A stretch of 64,000 nt of DNA from Clostridia bacterium (lineage in GTDB: Bacteria > Bacillota > Clostridia > Lachnospirales > Lachnospiraceae), in the NCBI GenBank assembly GCA_910575245.1, contig CAJTEN010000023.1, positions 24,011-88,010 on the forward strand, read 5' to 3'. The translations under genes and the position numbers were made by a program. Position 1 is the first letter of the stretch, and every line of letters starts with the position of its first letter. The notes beneath the pieces are model-generated. The model saw only the letters and a list, made by a program, of their open reading frames with translations. It did not search any database and was not told the origin of the DNA. Positions 1 through 8,100 of the stretch are shown here, piece by piece.

Positions 1-1
1 C

Positions 2-895
2 TACCGTCTGCTTCTGAATATCTTCCGGACGGGACTGTTTGAGAATCCGTATCTGGATCTGGAAAACTCACTGAATATAGTTGGGTGTAAGGAGTTCGTG
101 GAAAAAGGATATCAGTCTCAGCTGAAGTCGGTAACGCTGTTAAAAAATAAAAATCAAGTGCTTCCACTGAAAGAGGGCATTAAGGTTTATGTTCCCGACA
201 GATTCATAAAATCTTATCTGAACTTTATGAGTGTGCCTACAGGAGACCGGACGGTTACTCCTGCCGGGAAGCAGGCGGCATCAGCATATTTCGAGATTGT
301 TGATACACCGGAGCAGGCCGATGCGGCATTATGCTTCGTGGAATCTCCGATTTCCGTCGGATATGACCCGGAAGACCGCAAAGCAGGCGGAAACGGGTAC
401 GTGCCGGTCACGTTGCAGTACCGGCCTTATCAGGCGGTGTCCGCAAGACAGCCCAGCCTGGCAGGGGGTGATCCGCTGGAGGAATCTGCGGACCGCAGCT
501 ATCGCGGCAAGTGGAACAGGGCAGCCAATGAAGCAGACCTGGACGTTGTGGAGGAAATGAGAAAGCGGATGGGCAGCAAGCCTGTGATCACGGTAGTCGC
601 GCTGAAAAATCCCACGGTACTGGCTGAACTGGAGCCTTGTTCGGATGCCCTGCTTGTGGAATACGGTGTAAGCCCGCAGGCGGTTTTGGATGTTATAACC
701 GGAAGATTTACACCCGAAGGACTGCTTCCTGTACAGATGCCGGCTGACATGGAAGCGGTGGAGAAGCAGAAAGAAGATGTGGCGTTTGATATGGAGTGCT
801 ATCAGGATGGGGAAGGCCATACATATGATTTTGGATTCGGAATGAATTTCGAAGGTGTGATAGCAGATGAGAGAATCCGCAGATACCACAAATAG
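2..895 (+). CDS. Glycoside hydrolase family 3, C-terminal part (5' end outside window)
   Basis: The reading frame is open from the left edge, so this is the 3' end of a longer gene. The first visible residues contain FRTGLFENPYLD and a VTLLKNKNQVLPL stretch, which is the usual junction into the GH3 C-terminal domain. GH3 enzymes remove beta-linked sugars from non-reducing ends. The nucleophile domain (SDW/SDF motif) is upstream and not visible. The rest (about 265 residues) is the alpha/beta sandwich domain, ending near YDFGFGMNF, the usual G-F-G-L-S-like C-terminal motif, followed only by a short tail with no fibronectin-like domain. A GTG at 98 could be mistaken for a start, but the homology continues upstream of it. 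The substrate cannot be told from this part. Confidence 0.85.
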   Translation, partial: YRLLLNIFRTGLFENPYLDLENSLNIVGCKEFVEKGYQSQLKSVTLLKNKNQVLPLKEGIKVYVPDRFIKSYLNFMSVPTGDRTVTPAGKQAASAYFEIVDTPEQADAALCFVESPISVGYDPEDRKAGGNGYVPVTLQYRPYQAVSARQPSLAGGDPLEESADRSYRGKWNRAANEADLDVVEEMRKRMGSKPVITVVALKNPTVLAELEPCSDALLVEYGVSPQAVLDVITGRFTPEGLLPVQMPADMEAVEKQKEDVAFDMECYQDGEGHTYDFGFGMNFEGVIADERIRRYHK

Positions 896-912
896 ATGAT
901 TTTATGCAAGGG

Positions 913-934
913 GCCGGATACTTTTGTTTCCGGC
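913..934 (+). terminator. Weak hairpin after the GH3 gene
   Basis: A perfect 6-bp stem (GCCGGA/TCCGGC) with a 10-nt loop lies 18 bases after the GH3 stop codon and is followed by a poor T-rich tail. It may be a weak terminator; the short stem keeps confidence low. Confidence 0.3.
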
Positions 935-1028
935 TCTTGCCAGCCTATAATACATACTAATCCTCCTTCATTTCTTCCCAATATTTTTCTCCTTCTTCAG
1001 AGATACTGTTAATGCTAAATAATACTCT

Positions 1029-1239
1029 GTAACAGTTCAGCCTTCAATGTCATTTAGTTAAGTCCATACACAGCGTCTGATAGGATAGGATTCTCCTTAG
1101 GGCCATTGGAAAACGCCGGTACTTAATGAGGTTTTTCACGAATTTAGTACCGCTGCGTTTGGAACTGAGCGAAAGCGCGTCCTTAGGAGATTCCTATCCT
1201 GTCAGGCGCGTCCGGCTTAACTTAATGACATTGGTTCAG
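1029..1239. repeat. ~210-bp structured repeat, copy 1 (long imperfect hairpin)
   Basis: This stretch recurs at 24779-24988 at high identity and codes for nothing convincing. The ends are inverted (CAATGTCATTTAGTTAAG near the left, CTTAACTTAATGACATTG near the right). Inside, GATAGGATAGG (1079-1089) pairs with CCTATCCTGTC (1193-1203), and an inner 7-bp stem CGGTACT/AGTACCG closes a loop. GTTCAG flanks both ends. It could be a miniature inverted-repeat element or a structured RNA. A compensatory base change against copy 2 supports conserved pairing. Confidence 0.8.
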
Positions 1240-1273
1240 CCTTTCGGCTTCCATGTTACGGAACATGTCCATT

Positions 1274-1660
1274 TCAAGTCGCCTGCGGCGAGCAGGATAT
1301 GTCTTCATTTTTGTGAAGAGAATCGACGAAAGGGGATGATTCTTTTTTCTTGTTTTGACGTATAAAGATTTTCCCTTGTTCTAAATAAAATTCTTTCTGG
1401 TCATCAGTCAGAGAACGAAAGATATGGACCAGCAGTTCTTCGTTGTGAGATAGTTTAAGCTCATGAGGATGATTCAGTAAAAAATCAGTAGTCACGTCGA
1501 AATAATTGGCAATCCGTATCAGCGTATTGTAATCAGGTTCCCGAATACCCTGAATATAGTTGCTTAATGCTGAAGGCGACATATCAAGGGATTCTGCTAA
1601 TTGTCTCTGGGATAAATTGTGCTGTTCCAGCAATTCTTTTAGAATTTCACCAAATTTCAT
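1274..1660 (-). CDS. XRE-family helix-turn-helix regulator
   Basis: The product is a DNA-binding protein of about 128 residues. Residues 1-60 form a Cro/C1-type HTH (LSQRQLAESLDMSPSALSNYIQG is the recognition region), followed by a short helical tail (SLTDDQKEFYLEQGKIF) and a polar C-terminus. The start at 1660 (MKFGEILK) matches the usual beginning of the family; an ATG at 1672 has a purine-rich tract too close to it. The gene stands alone between the repeat at 1029-1239 and the iron locus. Its targets cannot be inferred. Confidence 0.75.
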   Translation of the reverse strand: MKFGEILKELLEQHNLSQRQLAESLDMSPSALSNYIQGIREPDYNTLIRIANYFDVTTDFLLNHPHELKLSHNEELLVHIFRSLTDDQKEFYLEQGKIFIRQNKKKESSPFVDSLHKNEDISCSPQAT

Positions 1661-1845
1661 ATTTATGACCATGCCTCTCTCTGCCTGTAAGTTTACTTCT
1701 TTCTTATATTACCGATGCATAATCGATATTTGAGCTTAATACACGATTTGAATTGACAGATCACATTACGTGTTTTAGAATCAAAAGGACGAAGGCAAAA
1801 GAAGAAACTGGGAAACGGGACTCCAGGATCCGTGGAGATGTCAGG

Positions 1846-2265
1846 ATGGATAATCTAAGTATGTCCTTTAGGCTCAAAAATATTGTATTTGAGAAGGACT
1901 ATTTAAAATTAACAGACAGTAAGGAAGGCAAGTATCAGATTTCCTACGAGGAACTTGTTTTCGTTTACTTAGAAGCTTACAGTGCAGAATCCGGCGAAAA
2001 AAGCAGACTAATAAGACCTGCTCTGGAAGATATCACGGAAGATATGGACGGAGAGCTGGTTATGCTGGATTGCAGACACTGCCGGTGGAAGCTGAAAACC
2101 GATCTGTCGGGGAAGAAAGCCGGGGCGATTATGATAGAGCTGGGAATCCATGCGCCTTACATATTATTGGGTAGTCAGGCATGGCTTGATGAAAACGAAG
2201 AAGATGATTTTGATCAGGCTAAGAAGATGGTGCAGATTATGCGAAAATGTGAAAGTGCAACATAA
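1846..2265 (+). CDS. Conserved-looking hypothetical protein upstream of the feo cluster
   Basis: A 139-residue soluble acidic protein beginning MDNLSMSFRLKN. No family is recognised. It has no signal peptide or membrane segment. One CRHC-like pair (residues about 84-87) is the only cysteine motif. The start at ATG 1846 has a GGAG nine bases upstream; the open frame extends back to 1753 without a ribosome site. It precedes the Fur-like gene in the same direction but is separated by that gene's operator region, so it is probably transcribed separately. A role in iron handling is only guilt by position. Confidence 0.5.
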   Translation: MDNLSMSFRLKNIVFEKDYLKLTDSKEGKYQISYEELVFVYLEAYSAESGEKSRLIRPALEDITEDMDGELVMLDCRHCRWKLKTDLSGKKAGAIMIELGIHAPYILLGSQAWLDENEEDDFDQAKKMVQIMRKCESAT

Positions 2266-2335
2266 TGATAACGGTAATGGAAGCCGAATTGGTATAGTTG
2301 CTTATTGCGAAAAATTCTCAATATCAAAAAAAGTC

Positions 2336-2396
2336 TTGACATAAAGGTTAGCGAGTGCTAACCTTTATGCATAGAATGTAGTTAGAGGATGCTAAC
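2336..2396 (+). promoter_or_regulatory. Feo operon promoter with two tandem palindromic operators
   Basis: A consensus -35 TTGACA lies at 2336-2341. A 12-bp perfect palindrome (arms ATAAAGGTTAGC and GCTAACCTTTAT, 2341-2368) directly overlaps the promoter, and a second shorter one follows. Both share the core GTTAG-N6-CTAAC (2347-2362 and 2381-2396), with centres 34 bp apart, about three helical turns. The GGTTAG/CTAACC half-sites resemble DtxR/IdeR-type iron boxes with a wider spacer, so a metal-responsive repressor is the likely ligand (inference). No clean -10 hexamer is seen at ideal spacing. Confidence 0.6.
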
Positions 2397-2434
2397 CATA
2401 AGGGACCGATTATCGAAGATTACGGGAAGGAGCT

Positions 2435-2914
2435 GTGAAGACTGTGGGGAAAACAGGAAGGCCGGATAAGGGTGTATATTACCGCGCCACAAGGCAGAAA
2501 GAATATATTCTGTCTAAACTGCGGGAACGCGGGCTGAGGATCACCAATCAGCGGCGGCTTATCATTGATTGCATTCTGGAAAATGAGTTCAGCTGTTGTA
2601 AAGAAATATACTGTCAGGTGAGCAAGATGGATTCATCCATTGGCATTGCAACGGTATATCGAATGGTCAACACATTGGAGGAAATCGGGGCAATCAACCG
2701 CAAGAGTATGTATCATGTATGTTTTGAAGAAGAACTCGCGGTAGTACATAGCTGTATGGTAAGGTTTGATGACAGGACGCAGTTAAATTTGAATGCCGAG
2801 GAATGGAACCGAATCGTGAAGGTCGGGCTTGAAACATGTGGATATCTGGATAACAGAAATGTGGAACTGGTGGAACTTAGGGAGTGCAATGACGGTGTTG
2901 CGGCAGCGATATGA
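2435..2914 (+). CDS. Short Fur-family regulator
   Basis: A 159-residue protein whose residues about 20-95 match the Fur winged helix (LRERGLRITNQRRLIIDCIL, then IGIATVYRMVNTLEEIGAINR). The dimerisation and metal-binding half is shortened: the His-rich HHDH-like motif and the CxxC pairs of canonical Fur are absent. It may therefore sense metal differently or not at all. The GTG at 2435 is very close to the AAGGAG; GTG 2444 is an alternative start. It is the first gene behind the tandem palindromes and is followed by feoA, feoA and feoB, so autoregulation and control of ferrous iron uptake is the natural inference. Confidence 0.75.
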   Translation: MKTVGKTGRPDKGVYYRATRQKEYILSKLRERGLRITNQRRLIIDCILENEFSCCKEIYCQVSKMDSSIGIATVYRMVNTLEEIGAINRKSMYHVCFEEELAVVHSCMVRFDDRTQLNLNAEEWNRIVKVGLETCGYLDNRNVELVELRECNDGVAAAI

Positions 2915-3007
2915 AAGAACGGGTGAATTGCAAGGCGGCCTGGGATGGCCGGATGCACGTAATAAAGAAGGCGAAGGCTGTACCGTTGTTAAAAAGGAGA
3001 TGAGAGA

Positions 3008-3217
3008 ATGCCATTAACATTTGCAAAAGAAGGAGAACCTGCTTCTATTAAAAAGGTCGGAGGAAAAGAAGATACAAGACAATTTCTGGAAAAACTGGGC
3101 TTTGTGGCAGGTGCGGCTGTGACGGTCATTTCTACGGTGGGAGGAAATGTGATCGTCAATATTAAGGATTCCAGAATTGCTATCGGAAAGGATATGGCCA
3201 GCCGGATTATTGTGTAA
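3008..3217 (+). CDS. feoA: FeoA domain protein (first copy)
   Basis: A 69-residue SH3-like FeoA protein. The conserved pattern is visible: an initial strand, LEKLGFVAGAAVTVIS (the L-x-x-L/M-G-x-x-x-G signature), then NVIVNIKDSRIAIGKDMASRIIV, the usual G-x-x-I-A-L-x-x-x-x-A-x-x-I-x-V ending. FeoA assists the FeoB ferrous iron transporter at the cytoplasmic membrane. It has a strong site (AAAAAGGAG) and sits 94 bases after the Fur-like gene. A second, different feoA follows after a structured spacer. Confidence 0.9.
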   Translation: MPLTFAKEGEPASIKKVGGKEDTRQFLEKLGFVAGAAVTVISTVGGNVIVNIKDSRIAIGKDMASRIIV

Positions 3218-3231
3218 AGTGATATATAATA

Positions 3232-3438
3232 GAAGAGAGTGCTAAAGAGACCGTATATTTATTTATGCAAACGGGTTTAGCCCGTTTCCTTACAGCCCGA
3301 AGGTAAGTTGAAACTAACCATGGGAGGTGTTGAATCCCGGTGGAAATGCTGCCCTGATATTTCATGGGCAGCTGTATTTGGGCTGATATTGTAAGCTGAT
3401 TAATTCTGTGCATTTTACAGAGTTAAAATAGATTTAAT
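3232..3438 (+). promoter_or_regulatory. Structured spacer between the two feoA genes
   Basis: About 200 bases without a gene contain successive hairpins: AACGGG/CCCGTT (3270-3286), CTTAC/GTAAG around the AGCCCGAAG loop (about 3289-3306), and a perfect 7-bp GCTGCCC/GGGCAGC (3348-3354 with 3366-3372). A late TCTGT/ACAGA stem precedes the ribosome site of the next gene. This could be a processed leader, an attenuator or a metal-sensing RNA. It does not match a riboswitch class well enough to name. Confidence 0.4.
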
Positions 3439-3453
3439 ATGGAGGAGGAGAAG

Positions 3454-3675
3454 ATGAAAACATTAAGGGAGGTATCCTGCGGGGAAACCGTAACGGTGAA
3501 AAAACTCACCGGAGAAGGGCCGGTTAAAAGAAGGATTATGGATATGGGAATTACGAAAGGTGTGCCAGTTTATGTGCGTAAAGTGGCGCCGCTTGGAGAT
3601 CCTGTGGAAGTCACGGTACGCGGATATGAGTTGTCATTGCGGAAAGCAGATGCAGAGATGATAGAAGTCGAATAA
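3454..3675 (+). CDS. feoA: FeoA domain protein (second copy)
   Basis: A 73-residue FeoA protein beginning MKTLREVSCGETVTVKKL. Its GPVKRRIMDMGITKGVPVYVRKVAPLGDP segment is the classic FeoA core (R-R-x-x-D-M-G-x-x-x-G and A-P-L-G-D-P), which the first copy lacks. The two FeoA proteins are therefore different lineages, not a recent duplication. The start at 3454 follows GGAGGAGG by five bases; the in-frame ATG at 3439 lies before that site. It is followed by the 119-bp tandem repeat and then feoB. Confidence 0.92.
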   Translation: MKTLREVSCGETVTVKKLTGEGPVKRRIMDMGITKGVPVYVRKVAPLGDPVEVTVRGYELSLRKADAEMIEVE

Positions 3676-3680
3676 TAAGA

Positions 3681-3941
3681 CATGGAGTTGTGCTAAGGCT
3701 GCATAGGACGCAGCCTAAGAACAACTAAGCCATGTCTGGAAGAATGCAAAATGCGTGCATTCTTCCCAGGCTGTATATGAGTAGTTGTGTATAATGAAGC
3801 ATGGAGTTGTGCTAAGACTGCATAGGACGCAGCCTAAGAACAACTAAGCCATGTCTGGAAGAATGCAAAATGCGTGCATTCTTCCCAGGCTGTGTATGAG
3901 TAGTTGTGTGTAATGAAGCATGGAGTTGTGCTAAGGCTGCA
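3681..3941. repeat. Tandem repeat, 119-bp unit, about 2.2 copies, each with two hairpins
   Basis: Units start at 3681, 3800 and 3919 (partial, about 23 bases). The first two are nearly identical over 119 bp. Each full unit contains GAAGAATGC/GCATTCTTC (9-bp perfect stem) and a stem around CTAAGGCTGC/GCAGCCTAAG, enclosed by GTTGT and ACAAC. It fills the spacer between feoA and feoB. The unit is far too long, and there are too few copies, for CRISPR. Likely effects are on mRNA stability or partial termination before feoB (inference). Confidence 0.85.
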
Positions 3942-3973
3942 ACCAAGTTAAATAGAAGAGGAGGAAAAGAAAA

Positions 3974-6136
3974 ATGTCAGTTAAGATCGCACTCGCGGGG
4001 AATCCAAACTGCGGTAAGACAACGTTGTTTAATGCGCTGACCGGTTCCAATCAGTTTGTGGGTAACTGGCCTGGCGTTACGGTGGAGAAGAAAGAAGGTA
4101 AATTAAAGGGGAACAAGGACGTGATCATTATGGATCTTCCGGGAATCTATTCTTTATCCCCTTATACATTGGAAGAAGTCGTAGCCAGAAACTACCTGAT
4201 CAATGAGAAGCCGGATGCAATTCTGAATATTGTGGACGGTACGAACATCGAGAGAAACCTGTATCTGTCAACTCAATTGATTGAGCTTGGAATTCCGGTT
4301 GTTATGGCAGTGAATATGATGGATCTTGTCAATAAGAACGGTGATAAGATCTCTCCGGAGAAGTTAAGCTCCAGTCTGGGATGTGAGGTTGTCGAGATTT
4401 CTGCGCTGAAAGGCACAGGGGTTCTGGAAGCGGCAGATAAGGCCGTTAAGATTGCGGGCAGGAAGTCACAGGCAGTGGTCCACAAATTTGACGATAAAGT
4501 GGAAGAGGCCATCAGCAATGTATCCGCAATGCTGCGCGGCGTATCAGAAGAGCAGAAGAGATTTTTTTCCATAAAATTGCTGGAGAAGGATTCCAAAATC
4601 ACGGAACAGATGACCAGTGTGCCGGATGTAAGTGCCGCGATTAAGAAACTGGAGGATGCTTTCGATGATGACACAGAGAGTATTATCACAAATGAAAGAT
4701 ATGTGTATATTGCGTCGATCATCAAGGATTGTGTTGTCAAGAACAGAAACAATACATTGACTACTTCTGATAAAATTGATAAAGTTGTGACAAACAGATG
4801 GGCGGCTCTTCCGATCTTTGCACTGGTAATGTTCATCGTATATTATGTATCCGTAACGACAGTCGGCGGTTTTCTGACTGACTGGACCAATGATGTTCTG
4901 TTCGGTGATATTATTCCGCCTGCAATTGAGAATGTTCTTGCAGGTATTGGCTGTGCTGACTGGCTGCAGGGATTGGTTCTGGATGGTATCGTAGCCGGTG
5001 TGGGCGCCGTTCTTGGATTCGTTCCGCAGATGCTTGTGCTTTTCATTCTGCTGGCATTCCTGGAATCCTGTGGATATATGGCAAGAGTCGCGTTTATTAT
5101 GGATCGTATTTTCCGTAAGTTCGGACTTTCCGGCAAATCCTTTATTCCGATTATGATCGGTACAGGATGCGGTGTTCCCGGCATTATGGCTTCCCGTACA
5201 ATCGAGAATGACAGAGACCGCAAGATGACAATTATGACGACCACGTTTATTCCCTGCGGCGCGAAGCTGCCGATTATTGCATTGATTGCGGGTGCATTCT
5301 TCGATAATTCGGGTCTTGTTTCATGGGGTGCCTGGCTGATCGGTATTGCAGCGATCATTTGCTCCGGCATTATATTAAAGAAGACTAAGATGTTTGCGGG
5401 AGAACCGGCTCCGTTCGTAATGGAACTGCCTGCATACCATATGCCTACAGTGGGCGCGGTTCTGCGCAGTATGTGGGAGCGTGGCTGGTCCTTTATCAAG
5501 AAGGCAGGTACGATCATCCTGTTATCCACGATCGTTCTCTGGTTCCTGATGAGTTTCGGATGGGCTGACGGTAGTTTCGGTATGCTGGAGGCAGAACAGT
5601 TGGATTCCAGTATTCTGGCGAAAATCGGAAGTGTAATCGCATGGATCTTCACACCTCTTGGCTGGACACAGGCAGGAGAAGGATGGAAAATGGCAGTTGC
5701 GGCTGTTACAGGCCTGATTGCAAAGGAAAACGTAGTGGCAACCTTCGGTATGCTGTTTGGATTTGCGGAAGTTGCCGAGGACGGCGCTGAAGTATGGGGA
5801 AGACTGGCAGCAGTTATGACACCTGTTGCAGCGTTCGGATTCCTGGCATTTAACCTTCTGTGTGCACCGTGCTTTGCGGCTATGGGAGCTATCAAGAGAG
5901 AGATGAACAACCGGAAATGGTTCTGGTTTGCCATTGGTTACCAGACCGTGCTTGCCTATGCGGTAGCTATGTGTATCTATCAGATTGGTACACTGCTTAC
6001 GGGTGGCGGATTCGGAATCGGTACAGTGGTGGCGCTTCTTCTGGTGATCGGATTCCTGTATCTTCTGTTCAGACCTTACAGGGAAGCGGATTCTTTGAAG
6101 ATAGATATACGCAAGACTGTGAAAGCGGCGAAATAA
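3974..6136 (+). CDS. feoB: Ferrous iron transporter FeoB
   Basis: A 720-residue GTPase-coupled Fe(II) permease of the inner membrane. The N-terminal G domain is complete: G1 GNPNCGKTT (9-17), G2 around GNWPGVT (30-36), G3 DLPG (54-57), G4 as NMMD (114-117), and G5 near ISALKGTG. The helical insertion domain follows, then a polytopic membrane part with Gate motifs containing the Cys in GTGCGVPG and FIPCGAKLP. Length is normal for the family. The ribosome site AGAGGAGG precedes ATG 3974. It lies in the feo operon, before its Cys-rich partner. Confidence 0.97.
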   Translation: MSVKIALAGNPNCGKTTLFNALTGSNQFVGNWPGVTVEKKEGKLKGNKDVIIMDLPGIYSLSPYTLEEVVARNYLINEKPDAILNIVDGTNIERNLYLSTQLIELGIPVVMAVNMMDLVNKNGDKISPEKLSSSLGCEVVEISALKGTGVLEAADKAVKIAGRKSQAVVHKFDDKVEEAISNVSAMLRGVSEEQKRFFSIKLLEKDSKITEQMTSVPDVSAAIKKLEDAFDDDTESIITNERYVYIASIIKDCVVKNRNNTLTTSDKIDKVVTNRWAALPIFALVMFIVYYVSVTTVGGFLTDWTNDVLFGDIIPPAIENVLAGIGCADWLQGLVLDGIVAGVGAVLGFVPQMLVLFILLAFLESCGYMARVAFIMDRIFRKFGLSGKSFIPIMIGTGCGVPGIMASRTIENDRDRKMTIMTTTFIPCGAKLPIIALIAGAFFDNSGLVSWGAWLIGIAAIICSGIILKKTKMFAGEPAPFVMELPAYHMPTVGAVLRSMWERGWSFIKKAGTIILLSTIVLWFLMSFGWADGSFGMLEAEQLDSSILAKIGSVIAWIFTPLGWTQAGEGWKMAVAAVTGLIAKENVVATFGMLFGFAEVAEDGAEVWGRLAAVMTPVAAFGFLAFNLLCAPCFAAMGAIKREMNNRKWFWFAIGYQTVLAYAVAMCIYQIGTLLTGGGFGIGTVVALLLVIGFLYLLFRPYREADSLKIDIRKTVKAAK

Positions 6137-6207
6137 GGTTGAGAAATGATATATCCGGTTCCGGCAGTTACCGCGAAAGATTTGATAAAATATAAGGAGT
6201 TGATGAC

Positions 6208-6342
6208 ATGGGAACAGCAATCGTATTGGCGATCGTAGCGGGTGCGGCAGGACTTGCGGTCCGCAGTATGGTCAGGGATAAGAAAGCAGGCAAATCGCTT
6301 CAATGCGGCGGGGATTGCAGTCATTGCGGCGGTTGTCACTGA
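6208..6342 (+). CDS. FeoB-associated Cys-rich membrane protein
   Basis: A 44-residue protein: one N-terminal membrane helix (AIVLAIVAGAAGLAV), a basic stretch (RDKKAGK), and a C-terminal CGGDCSHCGGCH cluster with four cysteines and two histidines. This architecture is that of the FeoB-associated Cys-rich family, which occurs right after feoB in Firmicutes and replaces FeoC there. It has an AAGGAG eight to nine bases upstream and lies 71 bases after feoB. A role in iron or Fe-S handling near FeoB is inferred from family and position. Confidence 0.88.
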   Translation: MGTAIVLAIVAGAAGLAVRSMVRDKKAGKSLQCGGDCSHCGGCH

Positions 6343-6459
6343 CGTAAGAGAAAAGAATATTTTGAAAGAGACAGGGCAGCCAGAAGTATGATCTGGCTGC
6401 CCCTATTTGCTGTCTCTGTACGTCCTGCTCTTTTACCGGAGCAAACGCCTGAAATTCTT

Positions 6460-8100
6460 TCATTCCTGCAGACCGGAAACAAAGAATTTTTTGCGATATT
6501 CTGCGGGGGTTATACCGACTACTTTCTTGAAGGTACGGGAAAAGTGCGGAGAAGATTCATAACCTACCTGATATCCGATTTCGTTGATTTTCAGCTGTGG
6601 TTCAGCCAGGAGTTCCTTTGCCCGTTCGATTCTCTGGCTGGTGATATAAGTTCCCAGCTTCTGCCCGGTGAGTTGCTTATAAATATGGGAGAGGTACACG
6701 GGGTTTAGGTATACCTGCTCGGCCAGGACGGTCAAAGTGATTTCTTCGTTCAAGTGTTCCCGGATGTAAGTATGGATGGTATGCAGAGTTCTGTTATAAC
6801 GCAGAGCTTGCTCTTTATCCTGCGCTTCCATGAGCCAACATCCTATGCGATACAGGCTTTCCGATAGAGAGGTGGCATCTTTTTCATAAGGCTCATAGAA
6901 TATGGACATACTCCGGAAACTTTCCAGGAAGTCGTTCTGCCTTCCGCCCTTGTAGATGGCATTCAGAAAAAGCGTCTTCAGGTTATTTAAAAGAAACGCC
7001 TGCTGTTCGCTGCCATAAGGCACCGGCGGGTGCAGAATACTTTCGAGCAGGTGCAGGAAATCATCTGTGTTTTCATGGATAAGGTAGAATTCCAGTTGCT
7101 GCAGCATCTGTAGAAGCCGTTCATAGTCGGAAGTAGTAGGCGTCGTAGCATAAAAATCGGTATTGCTGAGTACCATTTCTTCATTTTTTCCCATTCTGTA
7201 TCTGAGAAGAAAAAGCATCTTACGCCCGTAGGCGGCAAACTGCCCGAAAGAAAAGGGCGAGGGATCCAGAAGCAGAGAAAGGGAAATTTCTCTGCTGCGC
7301 ATGCAATAATGAAAATTTTCTGCGGAGCCATTGATGAAGGCGTAAAAGGTATCAGCGGGCTCGCCCGTTGTGGATTGGATCAGCCAAAGCAGATATTGGG
7401 AATCATCTGTAAAAACCGGCGTGCATACAGCTTGCTGTGTCAGGCAGTTTTGAAAAATCACATGTATTTCTATCAGAGAAGAGGGCAACTCTGTAGAACT
7501 CCCGGACAGGGGAGGGTGGTCAAGGCGGCAGCCGACCAGAAAGAAAGGTTTTTTCCGGCAGAAGGCAAGGCCGAGTCTCTGGGCATCCTCTATATATCGG
7601 GACATTTCGGAATCGGGCATAGGGGGTGAGTTCAGGAGATTGTTCAAAAATGTCTGCTGCAACATGGGGCGTACCCTCTGCAGTTCATTTTCCAACTGTT
7701 TTGTCCAGTTTTTTTCCCGGGAATCCCGCTCCAGGCGGAGAATGCATTCGGTTACGGCGTCAATCAGGGGTTCGTCTCCCTGACTTTTTAAAATATAAAA
7801 ATCACAGTGATAGGACAAGGCGGTTTGAGCGTAGTCGAATTCGCTGTAGCCGGAAAGAATGATGGTGCGGCAGTTCGGCCATCTTTTTTTAATTTCAGAT
7901 ATCAAATCAAGGCCACTGGTAACAGGCATATCAATATCCGTGATAAGGATATCCATGCGGTAATGAGTGAAAAGTTTCAGGGCGTCAGGAGCGGAATAAG
8001 TTCGGTAAACCTCCAGGGAAATATTGGAAATGGAGGAAAAGGTACGGTAAAGCCCATCGGCAATATGCTTTTCATCGTCAACAATTAATAATTTATACAT
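6460..8100 (-). CDS. Response regulator with AraC-type DNA-binding domain (YesN-like)
   Basis: A 546-residue regulator. Residues 1-120 are a receiver domain (VDDE near residue 8, phosphoacceptor D55 in ITDIDMP). A long middle region of unknown fold follows, then two AraC-type HTH motifs in the last 100 residues (ITLTVLAEQVYLNPVYLSHIYKQ and INEIGYQVGYESSPHFSRTFKK). Its start overlaps the end of the kinase gene by eight bases, so the pair is co-translated. Family members activate nearby oligosaccharide importers; the divergent operon at 10074-15310 is the obvious target. Confidence 0.92.
   Translation of the reverse strand: MYKLLIVDDEKHIADGLYRTFSSISNISLEVYRTYSAPDALKLFTHYRMDILITDIDMPVTSGLDLISEIKKRWPNCRTIILSGYSEFDYAQTALSYHCDFYILKSQGDEPLIDAVTECILRLERDSREKNWTKQLENELQRVRPMLQQTFLNNLLNSPPMPDSEMSRYIEDAQRLGLAFCRKKPFFLVGCRLDHPPLSGSSTELPSSLIEIHVIFQNCLTQQAVCTPVFTDDSQYLLWLIQSTTGEPADTFYAFINGSAENFHYCMRSREISLSLLLDPSPFSFGQFAAYGRKMLFLLRYRMGKNEEMVLSNTDFYATTPTTSDYERLLQMLQQLEFYLIHENTDDFLHLLESILHPPVPYGSEQQAFLLNNLKTLFLNAIYKGGRQNDFLESFRSMSIFYEPYEKDATSLSESLYRIGCWLMEAQDKEQALRYNRTLHTIHTYIREHLNEEITLTVLAEQVYLNPVYLSHIYKQLTGQKLGTYITSQRIERAKELLAEPQLKINEIGYQVGYESSPHFSRTFKKVVGITPAEYRKKFFVSGLQE

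Noticed and set aside
1126..1365. 79-codon plus-strand frame
   Set aside because: It runs through the structured repeat and into the XRE gene on the other strand; not a gene.
3232..3438. Cobalamin or NiCo (czcD) riboswitch
   Set aside because: A few bases resemble conserved boxes, but the B12 box and the paired GGGCAG arrangement of NiCo RNAs are missing.
3681..3941. CRISPR array
   Set aside because: The repeat unit is 119 bp, spacers are absent and there are no cas genes in the window.
4843..5934. 363-codon minus-strand open frame inside feoB
   Set aside because: It is exactly antisense to a complete FeoB with all motifs, has no ribosome site, and its translation has no domain.
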